Origin: Pisolithus tinctorius
Lineage: Eukaryota; Basidiomycota; Agaricomycetes; Boletales; Pisolithaceae
Direction of reading: 5' to 3'
Assembly: GCA_024663395.1 (NCBI GenBank)
Contig: JANFAH010000034.1
Coordinates: 62,001-126,000 of the forward strand
Length of the DNA: 64,000 nucleotides
The notes beneath the pieces were generated by a model. The model ran no database searches. It had not been told where the DNA came from and worked only from the letters and a program-made list of their open reading frames with translations. Positions 19,149 to 31,071 of the stretch are shown one piece after another. The first letter of the stretch is position 1; every line of letters starts with the position of its first letter. The position numbers were made by a program, and so were the translations under genes.

Positions 19149-21259
19149 TTAATTTCTGAGGTGTTGAGTGAGTTTGTACTGGTCAAGGATCTCCAAAGTG
19201 TGGACCTTTATATGTGCCTCAGGTTCCCAGGTGTTTGATGAATGCAGGAATCCTTTCCATTTGACCAAATACTTATGTGTCCTGTGACAGCTGTCAGTCT
19301 TATGATTTAGTATCACCTCAACCTCCCATTCAATTTCATCATCTACCAGTTCTGGTAGAGGGGCTGTGGGTGCAGCACCATAAGTATCATTTTCAGTGAA
19401 GGGGAAGATCCAAGAGGCATGGAACATGGGATGAACCTTCCAGGTAGCCAGTATGTCCAATTGGAAAGTGACAGGCAACACCACCTGAGTCACTTTGAAG
19501 GGTCTGAGACATTGGGGCACAATCTTGTTGCACTGGTTTTTGATCCTAAGATGTCCAGGATCAAGGAGAACTTGATCTCCAACCTTGGGCAGTGTGTAGG
19601 AGCCTTTGCTGTGTGAATGCATCAGCTCCTGTGCTTTCCTGTGCTCAAGGATGGCGATGTCTCAGCTTGATGTGAGCTTTTCCAATCGTTCATCCATGGA
19701 AGGAATGGGAGTAAGGTGCTTTTCTGGGTAGGGGGACAGGTTGAATCCATATATCAGGGAGAGCAGAGTCATTTTGTGTATGGAGTCATGGTGAGAGTTG
19801 TGGGTGAATTCAGCAGATGGGAGTTTTGAGGCCCACAAGTTTGGAAACTTGGAGCAGTATGGATGAAGGTACCCTTCCACTTCTTGGTTGACTCACTCGC
19901 TTTCTCCATTAGTCTGAGGGTGATATCTGGTAGACAACTTGGTCTTGGCCCCTATAGCCTTGTAAAGTTCCTTGGTAAACAAAGATGTGAACTGTGGGCT
20001 GTGATATGAGATCACTGATTCCAGGACCCCATATGGGGAGTAAATGAACTGATGGAAGAGTCAGGCAATCCCAATGGAGTCAACAGTTTTATGACACAGA
20101 ACAAACAGGGTGGCCTTTGTAAGACCCTGATCAACAACTGTGAGAATTGAGTCATATTTTTGTTCTCCTGAGATGGGGAGATCCATGATGAGATCCATAG
20201 ACACCTGCTGGAAAGGGAAAGCGGTTTTTGGAGTGGTGTGTGGGACTACCAGCAGTGTTGGTGGATGTGTTACCACCTTTGTTGTCTGACACGACAGACA
20301 ACCTGCCACATAAGCTTTAATATCATTTCCCATGCCTTCCCACCACACTTCTTTCCTCATTTTGGTGAACTGTCATAGTCATGCCTCGACCCCAGCCAGA
20401 CTCAGCCTCATACTCATTCAGTCTGGCCTCAGCCTCGCCAATCCCATGTCCCCAGTTGGTCTAGCGCAGTAAGCACTGCTTTGCAGTGTGTGTCATTTCG
20501 GTTAAGTCCTGCCTTGTCCTGTCCCTGGTCCACTCTGTCCCAGTCTCCATTGTCTTAGTCATATCTTGCTAATACTTGTCTTACCAATCACCTTAGCAAT
20601 CTTTGTGAGACTGGCATTACCAGTCTCCATACTATAGTTACTTCTGGTATATAAACTCGTAGATACTCGGCCTGTACCCCTCAGTCTGAAATCAACAAAG
20701 TTAACTCTGATAACCCTGCTTTGGCCTCAGACTCGGACTGAGATGCACGCAAGGGAATAGCACTGTATCCCCAGTCACTAAGTCCAATCAGTCCAACCAC
20801 CTGTGTCTTCAACTCCCCTCCTGATCCCGACCCCTCAGCCTCACACCTGCTTCGGTCTCCAGTCCAGCCTCAAGCCAGACAATCCTCGAACTTGACATGA
20901 ACATTGCTTTTTGTCCAGGGTGTCTGGCAGACTTGTGATTGTGATAGGACTGCATGCAATGATGACAATCCTTGGGTGGAATATACAATCAGGTAGTTCT
21001 GAAGTGTTTTTGTTCCATCCTCGGCAATTGTGACGTTATCCTTTGGCTCAGGACCCATCAAATCCTTTGACATATTGTTCCTGACATGTTCATACAGGTC
21101 GGCAGATATAGCATAGACCCCTCTAGCTCCTTTGACTGGTTCCCTCATGGGGCAAGCTTTGGGTACTGAACTCTCCTTTGGGGATTCCTCAGACAGGTGA
21201 GAGTAGGGTTTGGGTTGAGATGAGCAGGCTAGTTTGGTGGGTAATTGTCCTACACACAT
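19149..21259 (-). pseudogene. pol: Gypsy-2 integrase and chromodomain
   Basis: From the RNase H side: a linker (PMREPVKGARGVYAISADLYEHV), then the zinc-finger region, which is cut by a solo LTR at 20371-20897 and resumes as WWEGMGNDIKAYVAGCLSCQ. The DDE core has MDLIMDLPIS; the second acidic position reads ISYHSPQF (Asp lost); then QTNGESE followed by TGA before VNQEV (CGA expected). The C-terminus is a chromodomain: EWEVEVILNHK...YLVKWKGFLHSSNTWEPE. It ends at TAA 19149-19151. Integrase inserts the cDNA into the genome; this copy is inactive. Confidence 0.9.
20371..20897 (+). mobile_element. Solo LTR (family E) inside the Gypsy-2 integrase
   Basis: A 527-bp LTR, TGTCATAGTC to GAACTTGACA, with an exact TSD TGAAC at 20366-20370 and 20898-20902. 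TATATAAAC lies near 20650. It contains a tRNA-like stretch at about 20450-20512. It still has several CpGs, so it may be younger than the surrounding repeats. Confidence 0.93.
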
Positions 21260-21273
21260 GAGTCAGTTTATTT

Positions 21274-22677
21274 TTAGTTGTTTTTGTATTTTTGTAAGGG
21301 AAAACAGGGGTGAAACGAGACAAATTTGTGGTTTTGAAGGGTCCACCCCCTCACTGTGGCAACAGGGGCGGGCTCTTCCGAGTTGTTTTTATGGGAAAGG
21401 GTGTCGGTGGGGACCTGTAGGTGACCAGCCTGCCACAAGAACCGAATAGGATAGGATTGAATTGTGGCAGCCCACCAGGCCTGCCATGTGGTTAACTGCT
21501 GTGGCTCCCAGTAGTATTCGAGGTTCTTGTAATCAGTAAAAACCACCATAGGTTCCACAGGCGACAGGAGATATGGGCAGAAGGCTTTCAACACACAAAT
21601 AATGGCCAACATTTCCAGATCATAGACCTGGTAGCATGGTTCAGCGCCAATGAGGGACCATGACAGGTAGGAGCATGGGTGCCATTCATTGTCAGCACCC
21701 TTCTGGGCAAGAACCACACCAGTTCTGAGTTTTGAGGCATCAGTAAACAGTGTAAAAGGTTTGGTGAAATCTGGGATAGTGAGGACCAGAGACAAGCATA
21801 ACAAGGTCTTTAACCTTTCAAAAGCTGCTGCTCTCTCAGCTGTCCATTGATACAAAACACCTTTCTTGGTAAGGTCATGAAGTGGTCAAGTGATGCTTGA
21901 GAAGGAAGGGATGAATTTCCGGTAGAAGTTGCAGAATCTGAGGAATTGTTGAAGCCCTGTAAGATTATCAGGGGCTTCCCATGTAGAAATGGTGTCAGTC
22001 TTCATAGGCGAAGTTTCCATACACCCTTTTCCAATGATCATTCCAAGGAATTTGACTTCTTCAGCCTCAAAACAACATTTACTGATCTTCAAGCAAAGCT
22101 CTTCCCTTTCACAGATTTTCAGGAACTCCCACATGCATTTCCAGAGTTCTTCTATCATCTTGGCATGGACAACGACATCATCCATGTATCTGACTTGTTT
22201 TCCTCATTGAGATTCAAAGGTTTTATCCATATACCTCTGGAAGGAAGGTGGTGAGTTGCATTGTCCGAAGAACATTACTGTAGGTTCAAACAACCCTCTA
22301 GGGGTAATAAATGCTCCTTTCCACTTGTCTCCTTCTTTGACATGGAGATTAGTAAAACCCCATCAAATGTCAAACTTAGTGAAATATTTTGATTCAACAA
22401 GCTCATCAAACAAAGCCTGTGCATTGGGCAGCAGATGGGCATCTTGAATCATGAACGAATTCAAATAGCAGTAGTCTCGAATTAGCCATTTCTTCCCATC
22501 CTTCTTCACAATGAAGAACACCAGGGCTGCTTGAGGTGAGGTTGATGGTCGAATCTTTTTACATTTTAGATTTTCATCAAGGAATTCATCTAAAACCTTA
22601 AGTTCGTCAGGAGACATCAGATATACCATTGCTTTCTTTTGTTTAAAGTCATCTCTTAACTGGATTTCATGATCCAA
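21274..22677 (-). pseudogene. pol: Gypsy-2 reverse transcriptase and RNase H
   Basis: RT parts: SPDELKVLDEFLDENLKCKKIRPS, FFIVKKDGKKWLIRDYCYLN, FTKFDI (first catalytic Asp kept), FFGQCNSPP, YMDDVVVH (second site kept), FLGMIIGKG, LRFCNFYRKFIPSF. RNase H: LFTDASKLRTG, YDLEMLAI, VFTDYKNLEYYW. Stops and frameshifts lie near 22186, 21870 and 22360. The catalytic residues survive better than in Gypsy-1, although the frame is more broken. Confidence 0.92.
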
Positions 22678-22683
22678 CCCTGG

Positions 22684-23340
22684 TCAATGCTTTGGCAGTG
22701 GTATGTCATCTTCTGCAAAAACTTTTGTGAATTCCTTGTATTGCTTTGGAAGGCGAACTTCTTCTTTACTGGAAGCCTGAGCTGCTTCCAATTCTGTAGA
22801 CAAAGTAGTTTTATTAATACAGACCTCCGGCTTCCCAGAGTCTGGCTCTGAAGAGACTTCTTTTATGTTAGCTTTCTCAGGATATACAAATCCATCATCC
22901 CAGCACGTTATCTTACCAGTTTCCCAGTTCATACATGGCTTGAATTCCTTGAGGAAAGGCATTCCCAAAAGCATGTGTTCTTTTCCTATGAGGGGCCCCA
23001 TGTAACACTTGACTCAAACAATGTGCTCCTTGATCTCCATCTTCAGGGTACACTTACAAGTAACCCATTCTTCATCTTTTCCTGTAAACAAGGTCATCTT
23101 GAACTTCTGTCTGACTCAATACATTGGAATTTTCAATTTCTGGACCATTTGTTCTGAGATGAGGGAGACTTCAGCACCTGAGTCAATACAGGCCCATATT
23201 CCTGCCTTGAAGTTGGGTAAAATCATGAGTCCCAAAGGTGAATGGATTCACATATTGCACTCATCATCTATAGAAGTACATTTAGCCAACAACACAGAGA
23301 CCAGACTGACTGATGCAGGAACGAATTCAGCAGTCCTCTT
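22684..23340 (-). pseudogene. Gypsy-2 aspartic protease region
   Basis: In the frame entered by a -1 shift at the gag stop: FLKRTAEFV, then an ACIDSGAEVSLIS protease motif near 23180, then LGMPFLKEFKPCMNWETGKIT (the usual protease C-terminus) and the acidic linker to RT. Several stops occur (for example near 23250, 23120 and 23020). Confidence 0.82.
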
Positions 23341-24119
23341 TAAAAAACCAGCAACTTCTTTTCCTCATTGTTTGCTTCCCAATTTCCTACATAGGCAGTC
23401 TTGGTACCATCCTCCAAAATCACAATATGAACATTGGAAAGTTGCTTCTTCTTGCAGTCACTCTTGTAGTGACCCTTCTCTTGACAATTATAGCAGGTGA
23501 TGTCAGTGGCAGATTGACGAATGTTCTTCTTTTGCTTATCCACATCCATGGCATTGGGATCTCGGTTGTTTCCACAGAAATGAATGAACTTCCTTTCATA
23601 CTGAGATTCTTTCCCTTCCAGGATATGCTTAGTAGCGATGGCCATTTGGGCTTCTCCTGCAACCTTGATCCATTTGATCACCATAGGCAGCACTCTGCCA
23701 GAATTAAGGATCCAATTGCGGTACTCCTTATTCAAACCTTTTCTGAAGAAAATCCCAGCCTCACATAACTCTTCTTTCAACTGTGCCTTGTTGACAAGCC
23801 CAGTGAACTTGGCAATGTAGGCCTCAAGTTTGTGATCCCCTTGTTCAATACTCAAGAGACAAAGGATAGCAAGAGCGGTTTGGTCTCCAGATTTGAAAGT
23901 AGCTTTGAGATGGTTGACAAAAGTTGTAAAGGTGTTGGTGTAGTAGATGGTTCCATTGAGAAGCTTGTTTTTGTTTTGGTAATTTTCTGCAAAGGAAACA
24001 GCCACTCCCTTGGTCATGTATGTGAGTGTGAACAAGATCTTGAGAGCTACAGTCTTGTATACATGTTGATTGAGGTTAAGATAACCTTCCACCTGAGTTA
24101 CCCAAGTCTGAAGCCCATT
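23340..24119 (-). pseudogene. gag: Gypsy-2 Gag, C-terminal part
   Basis: The frame runs from the Copia insertion point to a TAA at 23340. It contains the capsid segment LQTWVTQVEGYLNLNQHV, DHKLEAYIAKFTGLVNKAQ, then NAMDVDKQKK and a CCHC knuckle CYNCQEKGHYKSDC. It ends LLVF-stop, in a T-run where the protease frame is entered. The N-terminal part is beyond the Copia element at 29496-30135. Confidence 0.9.
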
Positions 24120-24124
24120 GTGGC

Positions 24125-24339
24125 TGTTGGTGTCAACAGTCACATGTTAGGTGTGCTTGTACTTATAGAACTGTTTACATTAGTTTACACCTCAGCGCTT
24201 GTGTCTATGATGCTGAGGTGGGTATGGTAACCCCTGAGGACATGCATGTGTACTTACCTCCTGTAGCATGTCTTATCAGGTATTGTCAATGACAGTGCTT
24301 GTGTCTACGATGCTGAGCATGTCTTATCAGTTTACAATA
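24125..24339 (+). repeat. Copia-1 5' LTR
   Basis: 215 bp beginning TGTTGGTGTCAAC. The terminal CA of the partner is TA here, a C-to-T change. Confidence 0.95.
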
Positions 24340-24352
24340 GGTTATGAGCCCT
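24340..24352 (+). promoter_or_regulatory. Copia-1 primer binding site (initiator tRNA-Met anticodon arm)
   Basis: GGTTATGAGCCCT starts immediately after the 5' LTR. It is the perfect complement of AGGGCUCAUAACC, the anticodon region of eukaryotic initiator tRNA-Met as I recall it from yeast. Copia-type elements commonly use such an internal half-tRNA primer. Confidence 0.85.
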
Positions 24353-24460
24353 CTTCAACACTGATTCTGACACAACTTGTCCATCCACATATAGGCACAT
24401 ATATACACTTTTAACGCATGTCTTCACTACCCCCGGCTGCTCCAGACATCACTGTTCATC

Positions 24461-25741
24461 ATGGGCAAATTTGATCATATTCCTGAGTTAACTGATGCCT
24501 CCACCTTCTTTGCCTGGAAGACACAGGTGCTTCTGGCCTTGGATTGTGAGGGTGCATATAGTCATGTCAGCGATGGCACAGACCCGCTGGACCCTATCGA
24601 GTTTGCATCAGTAAAGCTGAAACCTGCAAAACCTGCTAAGCTCACAGATGATGAGCAGAAGGTGATAGTTGATTGGTCTAAGGCAGATGCTGTGGCAAAA
24701 GATGTTTTATGTCAACATTTATCACTGGCTGTTCTTCGTCTCATTCCCCAAGAGAGGCCTACCACTGCTCGGGATGTTTGGATCGCTCTCCATGATAATT
24801 TTGACCATGTTGACGTTGGTTCACAGCACCTTGTATGGGCAAGGATCTTGCACATGCATATGAAGGATGCCAGTGATGCGGCTTGTTACTTGTCAGAGCA
24901 TTCTGCTGCTCGGTGTGACCTCATTCACATGGGGGTGTCCTACTCAGATGAGGAGGCTATCTTCCATCTCATTGAAGGTCTTCCAGAGACTGGCACCTGG
25001 CTGTCTTTCCGCCTCTTCCTACAAAGCTCCTGTACTGTTGCAGCTGCTGCCTCTGTGGGTACCTCTGTTTCCTCCACATCCAAGACTTCTGCCTCTACAA
25101 TCCATTCCTCCATCTCTACAGCACTATCCATGAGCTTGGTGACTTTTGAGAGTGTTTCAGTCAAGATTGTGGCTGAGGCTCACTGTTTTGTCCAACAACT
25201 CTCCTTTTCATCCATGGGGTCTGAGTACACTAATGCCACAACCTCGCCTGTTGGCCCGCCCAATGTAAACCCGGAAACAGGCCTCTGGAAGACATGCAAC
25301 AATCCGTCAGGCACCTACTGTGATACTCCTATTGGCGAGGGCCTCGTTTGTGGTGCTAGCAATCATGATAAGGCGCACTGCTTCAAGCCTGGGGGTGGTA
25401 TGGCTGGTCAACAACCCTCCTGGTGGAAGGGTAAGGGTGACAAGGAAAAAGACAAGCTTACTTCGGCCACAGTGATCACTGCATCCACACCCACTGCACC
25501 TGCTCCTCCTGCTTCTACATCAATTCTGGTGGCTGCAGCAGCACTTGACTCTTCTGCGGCCTCTCCTTGGACCACACACTCTGGGGATCTTACTTGCACA
25601 GTTATTACTGAGCTTGACGAAGGTGTGGATGCACCTACACTGTCACCAGCCTTAAAGGCATGCCTTGGCACTCTCTCGGCTTCTAGTCTTTTGGACTCTG
25701 GCACTTCCTGCATGCTGGTCTGCAATCGTGCCTTCTTTTGA
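24461..25741 (+). pseudogene. gag: Copia-1 Gag and start of protease
   Basis: A 426-codon frame begins MGKFDHIPELTDASTFFAWK, typical of fungal Copia Gag. Further markers are DVWIALHDNFDHV, LSEHSAARCDLIHMGVSYSD and a degenerate knuckle region (CDTPIGEGLVCGASNHDKAHCFKPGGG). The protease motif LLDSGTSCMLV lies at the end. The frame stops at TGA 25739-25741 and continues with YVLDTSVNIQTANHGHLPT, so the stop is a mutation within a longer Gag-Pol. Confidence 0.9.
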
Positions 25742-27377
25742 ACCTATGTGCTGGACACATCTGTGAATATTCAGACAGCCAATCATGGACACTTACCTAC
25801 TACTGGACATGGCAAGTGTCTGGCCTTCCTGTCCATCAGCAGTGATAAGTATCAGGTATGACTTACCAACTGTTTGCATGTGCCACAGGCTGCACTGCAC
25901 CTCATCTTGGTTGGGTGGATGCTCCATCAGGGCTTGGGTTGCAATTTCCAGGGAGAACCTGCATGCTGTGAGCTCTCTTACTGTGGACAACCATTGGGTG
26001 GTGTGCAGTTACAGTCAAATAACCTCTGCTTCCTGGACCTTGAGTTCGTTCGCTTCGATGCACCCCTACCCCTCACCACCAGCCCAGTCCTCACCACCTT
26101 TGCTCACATCCCGGTCACATACAATTTGTGGCATGCCAGGATTGGCCATGCTGGCGGCAGGGTGGTGAGTCAGTTGTCCTCAATCGCATCTGGTGTCACC
26201 ATTAGTTCCTCCTGTCTGCAGTCAATCTGCGAGTCTGTGTGGTTGGCAAGCATGCTCACTCACCATTCAAACCCTCTAAGAGCCAAACCACTGCTTTTCT
26301 TGAGCTTGTACACACTGATCTTGGGGGACCTATGCTGGTGCAGACCTTCCATGGCAAGTTGTACTTTATGGTTATCCTTGATGACTATACCCATGTCCTG
26401 GACATACATCTGCTCACCCGCAAGGACCAGGCTCTTGAAGCCTGGGAGGTCACTCAGACCCACTGGGAACAGCAGCATGGTACAACAGTCAAGGCTCTCC
26501 AGTCAGATAACAGGGGAGAGTTTCTCAGTAATACATTCATCCAGTCCTTGAACTCACAGGGTATTGCTCATTGTTTATCCATGCCATATATGCACCAGCA
26601 AAACGGGGTTGCTGAACAGGTTATCCACACATCAGAGGGACACGTCTTGGCCATGTTACATCTTGCTCGGCTCCCACTTGCTTACTGGGGTGAGGTGATG
26701 CTCACAGCTTCCTATCTACATAATCGCACAGGGTCACGTGTCTTACCATGGGATCATGCCCTACGAAATGTTGCATCACACACAACCTGATCTCAGTCAC
26801 TTACAGGTTTGGGGCTGTCAAGCTTATGTGCATATCCCTTTAGAACTCCAGCAGAAATTAGGACCCAGGTCCAGACTGGTATGCTTTATGGGTTATCCAC
26901 TGGGGGTCAAGGTGTATAGGGTGTGGGATGTTAGCACTGGGCAGTTCTTTAATTCTAGGGATGTCATTTTTGATGAAGATGTTCATGTGTTACCCTTCGA
27001 GAATGCGTCAACTGGTGGACTGTCATCCATGACCAACAAAGACTCAAGTTCAGATGAGGACTCTGATGACTCACGACCCCTGTCCCTGTCGCCCTCATCA
27101 TCTCATTCACCCTTGACACCCTTGACTGTGGTTCAACCTTCCGTTGCTGCTCCCCTGGTTCAACCTTCCATTGCTGCTTCCCCTGCTACTCTGTGTCGTT
27201 CTGGCAGGACCAGGGTACAAACTGAGGCAGGTAAGGCATTCACTGAGTCTCTTCAGGCAACGCAGGAATGCCTGGCTGCACGTCATGCCTGCTCTGTTTC
27301 TCCCATTGCAACTGCCCCCCTCGTCACAACTGATTCTGGTCATAACACCCACTTAATGGCCCTCTTTCCCCATTAAC
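25742..27377 (+). pseudogene. Copia-1 protease C-terminus and integrase
   Basis: The GAG-pre-integrase region contains YNLWHARIGHAGGRVVSQL. The integrase core in shifted frames reads LELVHTDLGGPM (first Asp), SDNRGEFLS (second Asp), NGVAEQVIHT (Glu), LPLAYWGEVMLTASYLHNR, then VWGCQAYVHIP and VIFDEDVHVLPF. Frameshifts occur near 26230 and 26745. Ser/Thr/Pro-rich linker follows before RT. Confidence 0.9.
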
Positions 27378-27417
27378 CGAGCTGCCAGAGTCTGATCTCT
27401 CATCCTCTGACACCTCT

Positions 27418-29098
27418 GTGGGTCCACTCTCCACTGTGGTCGTTGATTTGGTCATCTCTGAACACACTTGCCTGGCCCTACGAAGCAATACTCGCTGTGA
27501 CCCAGCTGATCCCACTTACAATCTCTCAATTCCCCCTGCTACTTATGATGAGGCGGTCTGTCGCAGTGATGTGTCCAGGTGGAGGGTGGCCATGGATAAG
27601 GAAATAGATCAGCTAAGGTTGATGAATGTTTATAGCCTTGTTCCCCTTCCTCCTGGGGCTCACATGATAGGAAGTTGCTGGGTATTGGAGTATAAAGAAG
27701 GAGACAGTAAGGGGGGGCCAGTCGAGAAGGCATGTTTTGTTGCAAAAGGGTTCACTCAGGTACCGGGCAGGGACTTTGGGCAGATGTTTGTGCCAGTTGC
27801 AGGGCAGAGTTCCATTCGACTCCTTGTTGCCATCACCGCCAGAGAGGACTGGGAGCTACACTCGCTGGATATCAAGAGGGCATTCCTTCATGGAAAGGTC
27901 AAGGAGAGGGTGTACATCAAACAACCACCTGGGTCTGAGGAGTATGGCCCAGGTGGCAAGGAGTTGGTTGGGTTACTTCATTCTGTTCTCTACAGGATTA
28001 AACAGGCTGCCTACCATTTCTACAAAACACTTTGCTCTGAACTCGAGAGTCAGGGATTCCGGCGCAGCAAAGTGGATCACGTGGTGTTTGTCTTTCATCA
28101 GTTAGAGGTTGTCTGCATGGCTGCCTGGCACGTTGATGATGGCCTCAGTGGAAGCAACAATGAGCATTTTCTTGCTGAGGTCAAGCATCGTCTACACCTC
28201 CATTTTGGCATCTCAGACATGGGACCCATCACGAAATACCCCAGCATCCAGTTCGAACACAATCATCACACTCACAAACTGTGGCTTCACCAGAGCGAGT
28301 ACATTGTCCACCTCCTCCAGGAGTATAATCCCATTGACTGCCACTCGGTACACCTTCCCATGGACCCCACTCATCCTTTTCTCACTGATGCCAAGGCAGC
28401 AAAACTGGTTGAGCCTGCCAACCTAAAGTCTCTTTACCCAAAACTCATAGGCGAACTGTTATACCTCTCTGTTTGCACCTGTCCTGATATTTCCCTTGCC
28501 GTTCAGCATCTTTCACAGTATCTCTCCCATCCTAGTGCATGTCTACTTGGAGCTGTGAAACATGTCCTTCGTTACCTTGCAGGCATGGTTAATCATCACC
28601 TTCACTACAGTGAATGCATGTGCAGTCCTCTTCTGCATGGGTTCAGTGATGCTGACTGGGTGACAAACCCCGAGGATCATATTTCAGTGACAGGATATTG
28701 TTGGTTCTATTATGGGGGCATCATCGCCCACTCTTCTAAAAAACAGACTACACAGGCCCTATCCTCCACCAAAGCCAAGTATATGGCAGTCACTGTGGCC
28801 ATCCAGGAAGGTCTGTGGATTCGGTCCTTCCTCCTGTCTGTGGGTTTCCTGGTGTCACCCCCCACTCATCTTTACACTGACAATGCAGGGGCAATTGCAC
28901 TCTCATGAGAGGCTGCAAACAACCATCGCACCAAACATATCGACATATGGTATCATTTTTGTTGTTCTCACATCAAGGCTGGGACTTTCCTGCTTGAGTG
29001 GATCACATCCTCCTGTAACACTGCTGATGTCCTCACCAAGGCCCTGCCTCGTCCGTCCTTCTCCTGTCATGTCACTGGTCTCTCACTTGTGTCCCATT
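27418..29098 (+). pseudogene. Copia-1 reverse transcriptase and RNase H
   Basis: A frame of 496 codons to 28908 and then about 60 more after the stop. RT: WRVAMDKEIDQLRLMNVYSLV, KACFVAKGFTQVPG, LHSLDIKRAFLHGKV, HVDDGLSGSNN. RNase H: GFSDADWVTNPEDHISVTGY, QALSSTKAKYMA, YTDNAGAIALS. TGA at 28906-28908 replaces a codon between ALS and EAANNHRTKHID; CGA is expected. The end has ADVLTKALPRPSF. Apart from this stop the enzyme frame is complete. Confidence 0.92.
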
Positions 29099-29265
29099 GA
29101 GGGGGCATCAGAGGTCGTTTTCAACAGTCACTTTGCTCGCTTCTCATTTCTGTTTTTCCTTCTCTGCATGTGGAACATTTCTTCTTTCTGTTCTCTTCTC
29201 TTTTCTCTATGCATGGAACTCATGGTAGTTTGGACTTTCCTTTTGTCCATTTGCACATGTCCTGC

Positions 29266-29275
29266 TGTGGGGGCA
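29266..29275 (+). promoter_or_regulatory. Copia-1 polypurine tract
   Basis: TGTGGGGGCA lies directly before the 3' LTR at 29276. Confidence 0.8.
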
Positions 29276-29490
29276 TGTTGGTGTCAACGGTCACGTGTTA
29301 GGCATGCTTGTACTTATAGAACTGTTTACATTAGTTTACACCTCAGCGCTTGTGTCTACAATGCTGAGGTGGGTATGGTAACCCCTGAGGACATGCATGT
29401 GTACTTACCTCCTGTAGCATGTCTTATCAGGTATTGTCAATGACAGTGCTTGTGTCTATGATGCTGAGCATGTCTTATCAGTTTACAACA
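29276..29490 (+). repeat. Copia-1 3' LTR
   Basis: 215 bp. Differences from the 5' LTR include CAACGGTCACG versus CAACAGTCACA, which are CpG transitions. Confidence 0.95.
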
Positions 29491-29495
29491 GTGGC

Positions 29496-30135
29496 TTCTG
29501 TCATATTCACCAGGATGCCCCATGTTGAATTCCTGGCCTCCATTTGGCGGGCAGACTGCGTAATATTCATCATCATCATACTAGGATTTTCCCTTACTGC
29601 CTCCACCAATTGGAGGCTCTGGGGGTACATCCTTTCCGAAGTTTCTGGCATACCAGTCTCTCAACATTGTGTCAGTAGGCATACCTCGAGGAAATGGATT
29701 GCTAGTCAAACTCGACATTATCCTGTGGGCTTCTTCTGCCATAGCAATTCTTTGTTCCTCCACCTTCTGCCTCATTTTCTCCTCTGTGTACATATGTGGG
29801 GGTATTTCTGGGGCAGATTCTCTGTGACCTCAAGTCATGGACATTATGTTATTATTGGCTTCTTGTTCTTCCTTGAGGACTGATCTGAAAGAAGTATTTG
29901 ACTTCTGATCATCTTCTTCTTCTGAACTAAGTGCAACTTCTGACTCCCTAAAATGGGATAAAAATGATAAATGGGGGTTTGAAGTGGTTGCTGAAGGTCT
30001 GAGCCTTCCAAGAGGAATAGGGGGTAAAGGAGGATTCCTTCCTAGTCCAAGTGGGTTAGAATGAGGTGGGACTGGAGGCTTCTGCTTCTGAGGGTTAGAC
30101 ACTTTAATGGATAGTGACAACAAATTATATCCCAA
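29496..30135 (-). pseudogene. gag: Gypsy-2 Gag, N-terminal part
   Basis: Two frames: 30135-29830 (MGYNLLSLSIKV, with PPHSNPLGLGRNPPLPP and an acidic SSEEEDDQ) and 29793-29581 (MRQKVEEQRIAMAEEAHRIM, then PTDTMLRDWYARNFGKDVPPEP). The second part resembles EMAAEFYKSLFGRDVVRP of the Gypsy-1 Gag. It joins the C-terminal part at 24119 across the Copia insertion. Confidence 0.75.
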
Positions 30136-30367
30136 AGGAAACCTGTCAGTGTGATAGAGGGATTGGTGGTCGAGTTACTTTTCATGAAGGGAGTAACGAG
30201 ACCAGACTCTAGGGAGGCGATCTATTAAAGCCAGATGGCTGCCTGTAGAGTGGTAAGATTTTTTTTTTTTGAAGAAAGAGGTTTTGTTGAAGTTCAGAAA
30301 ACCGGGACAAGCATCCTTTCACAAAGAGGGATGCAAGTCCTTGAAAGCTGCATGAGTTTTTTGATTT
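30136..30367 (-). other. Gypsy-2 untranslated leader
   Basis: 232 bases between gag and the 5' LTR with no supported gene. It includes a T-run at about 30250. Confidence 0.7.
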
Positions 30368-31066
30368 TGTTATGCCTGAGCCGAGTGACTTCATCAAATG
30401 GACTAGTCACAAGTGGCATGAGGGGGAGACTATGGGCTGAACTTGTCATAACCCCTATGGCTCAGTGTTATTGATGAAATCTGACAGAGGTCTTGTCCAC
30501 TGGTGAGTTCTCTTGAGATTGCAATGGGGAGAAGACAAGGATTGAGACAAAGGAATAAGCTGAGTTGCAAGCTATTGAAAAACTGAGGATACACTGTATG
30601 GTACATCTCTATTTATATGTAAGTATGCACATACCATAGCAGTCGTGCTGTCAAGGTGGTAAGTATCCACAGCAGTAAACAATGAAATAGAAAAGAGTCA
30701 TACAGGGTCATATGATGGGGATAGGCAAGGAAACAAAGGTTATACTGGCTGCACAATCAATGCACAGTGAGGAGCCTGACACCAGAGCAAAGAAACTAAC
30801 ACATGAGCAATATAAACAAGTCAGAATGGACAAGGAAACATAATGGAAATACATCCATCAATGATGGGCAGGGAAACAAGTCAGAGTGACACAGGCATAT
30901 GCAGCATCAGTAGGTATTGGAAATACCTCCAGCACCAGGCTTCCAAAGGCCTGCTGAGCAAGTATTCCGAGGACCACTGCAGCGAGGACAAGTGATGTGA
31001 TGAGGCACATGACACATGTGACATGTATTTGGTGAAAAAGGAAAGACCCCTGACAAGGTTGTAACA
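30368..31066 (-). repeat. Gypsy-2 5' LTR
   Basis: 699-bp partner of 13053-13746. The TSD ACTTC follows at 31067-31071. Confidence 0.95.
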
Positions 31067-31071
31067 ACTTC

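Larger units (their letters stand above)
24125..29490 (+). mobile_element. Copia-1: complete Ty1/Copia retrotransposon
   Basis: 5366 bp with 215-bp LTRs (24125-24339, 29276-29490) and an exact TSD GTGGC (24120-24124, 29491-29495), inserted in the Gypsy-2 gag. It has a primer binding site at 24340, a polypurine tract at 29266, and the gag-protease-integrase-RT-RNase H order of Copia elements. Stops and frameshifts make it inactive. Confidence 0.97.
13053..31066 (-). mobile_element. Gypsy-2: Ty3/Gypsy element enlarged to 18 kb by insertions
   Basis: LTRs at 13053-13746 and 30368-31066 flank the element, and the TSD ACTTC (13048-13052, 31067-31071) is exact. Internal order on the minus strand is gag, protease, RT, RNase H, integrase, chromodomain and ORF3, as in Gypsy-1. 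Three insertions expand it: a Copia element in gag, a solo LTR in the integrase, and a pair of family-C elements near the 3' end. Own sequence is about 8.1 kb. Reading frames are more decayed than in Gypsy-1. Confidence 0.95.
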
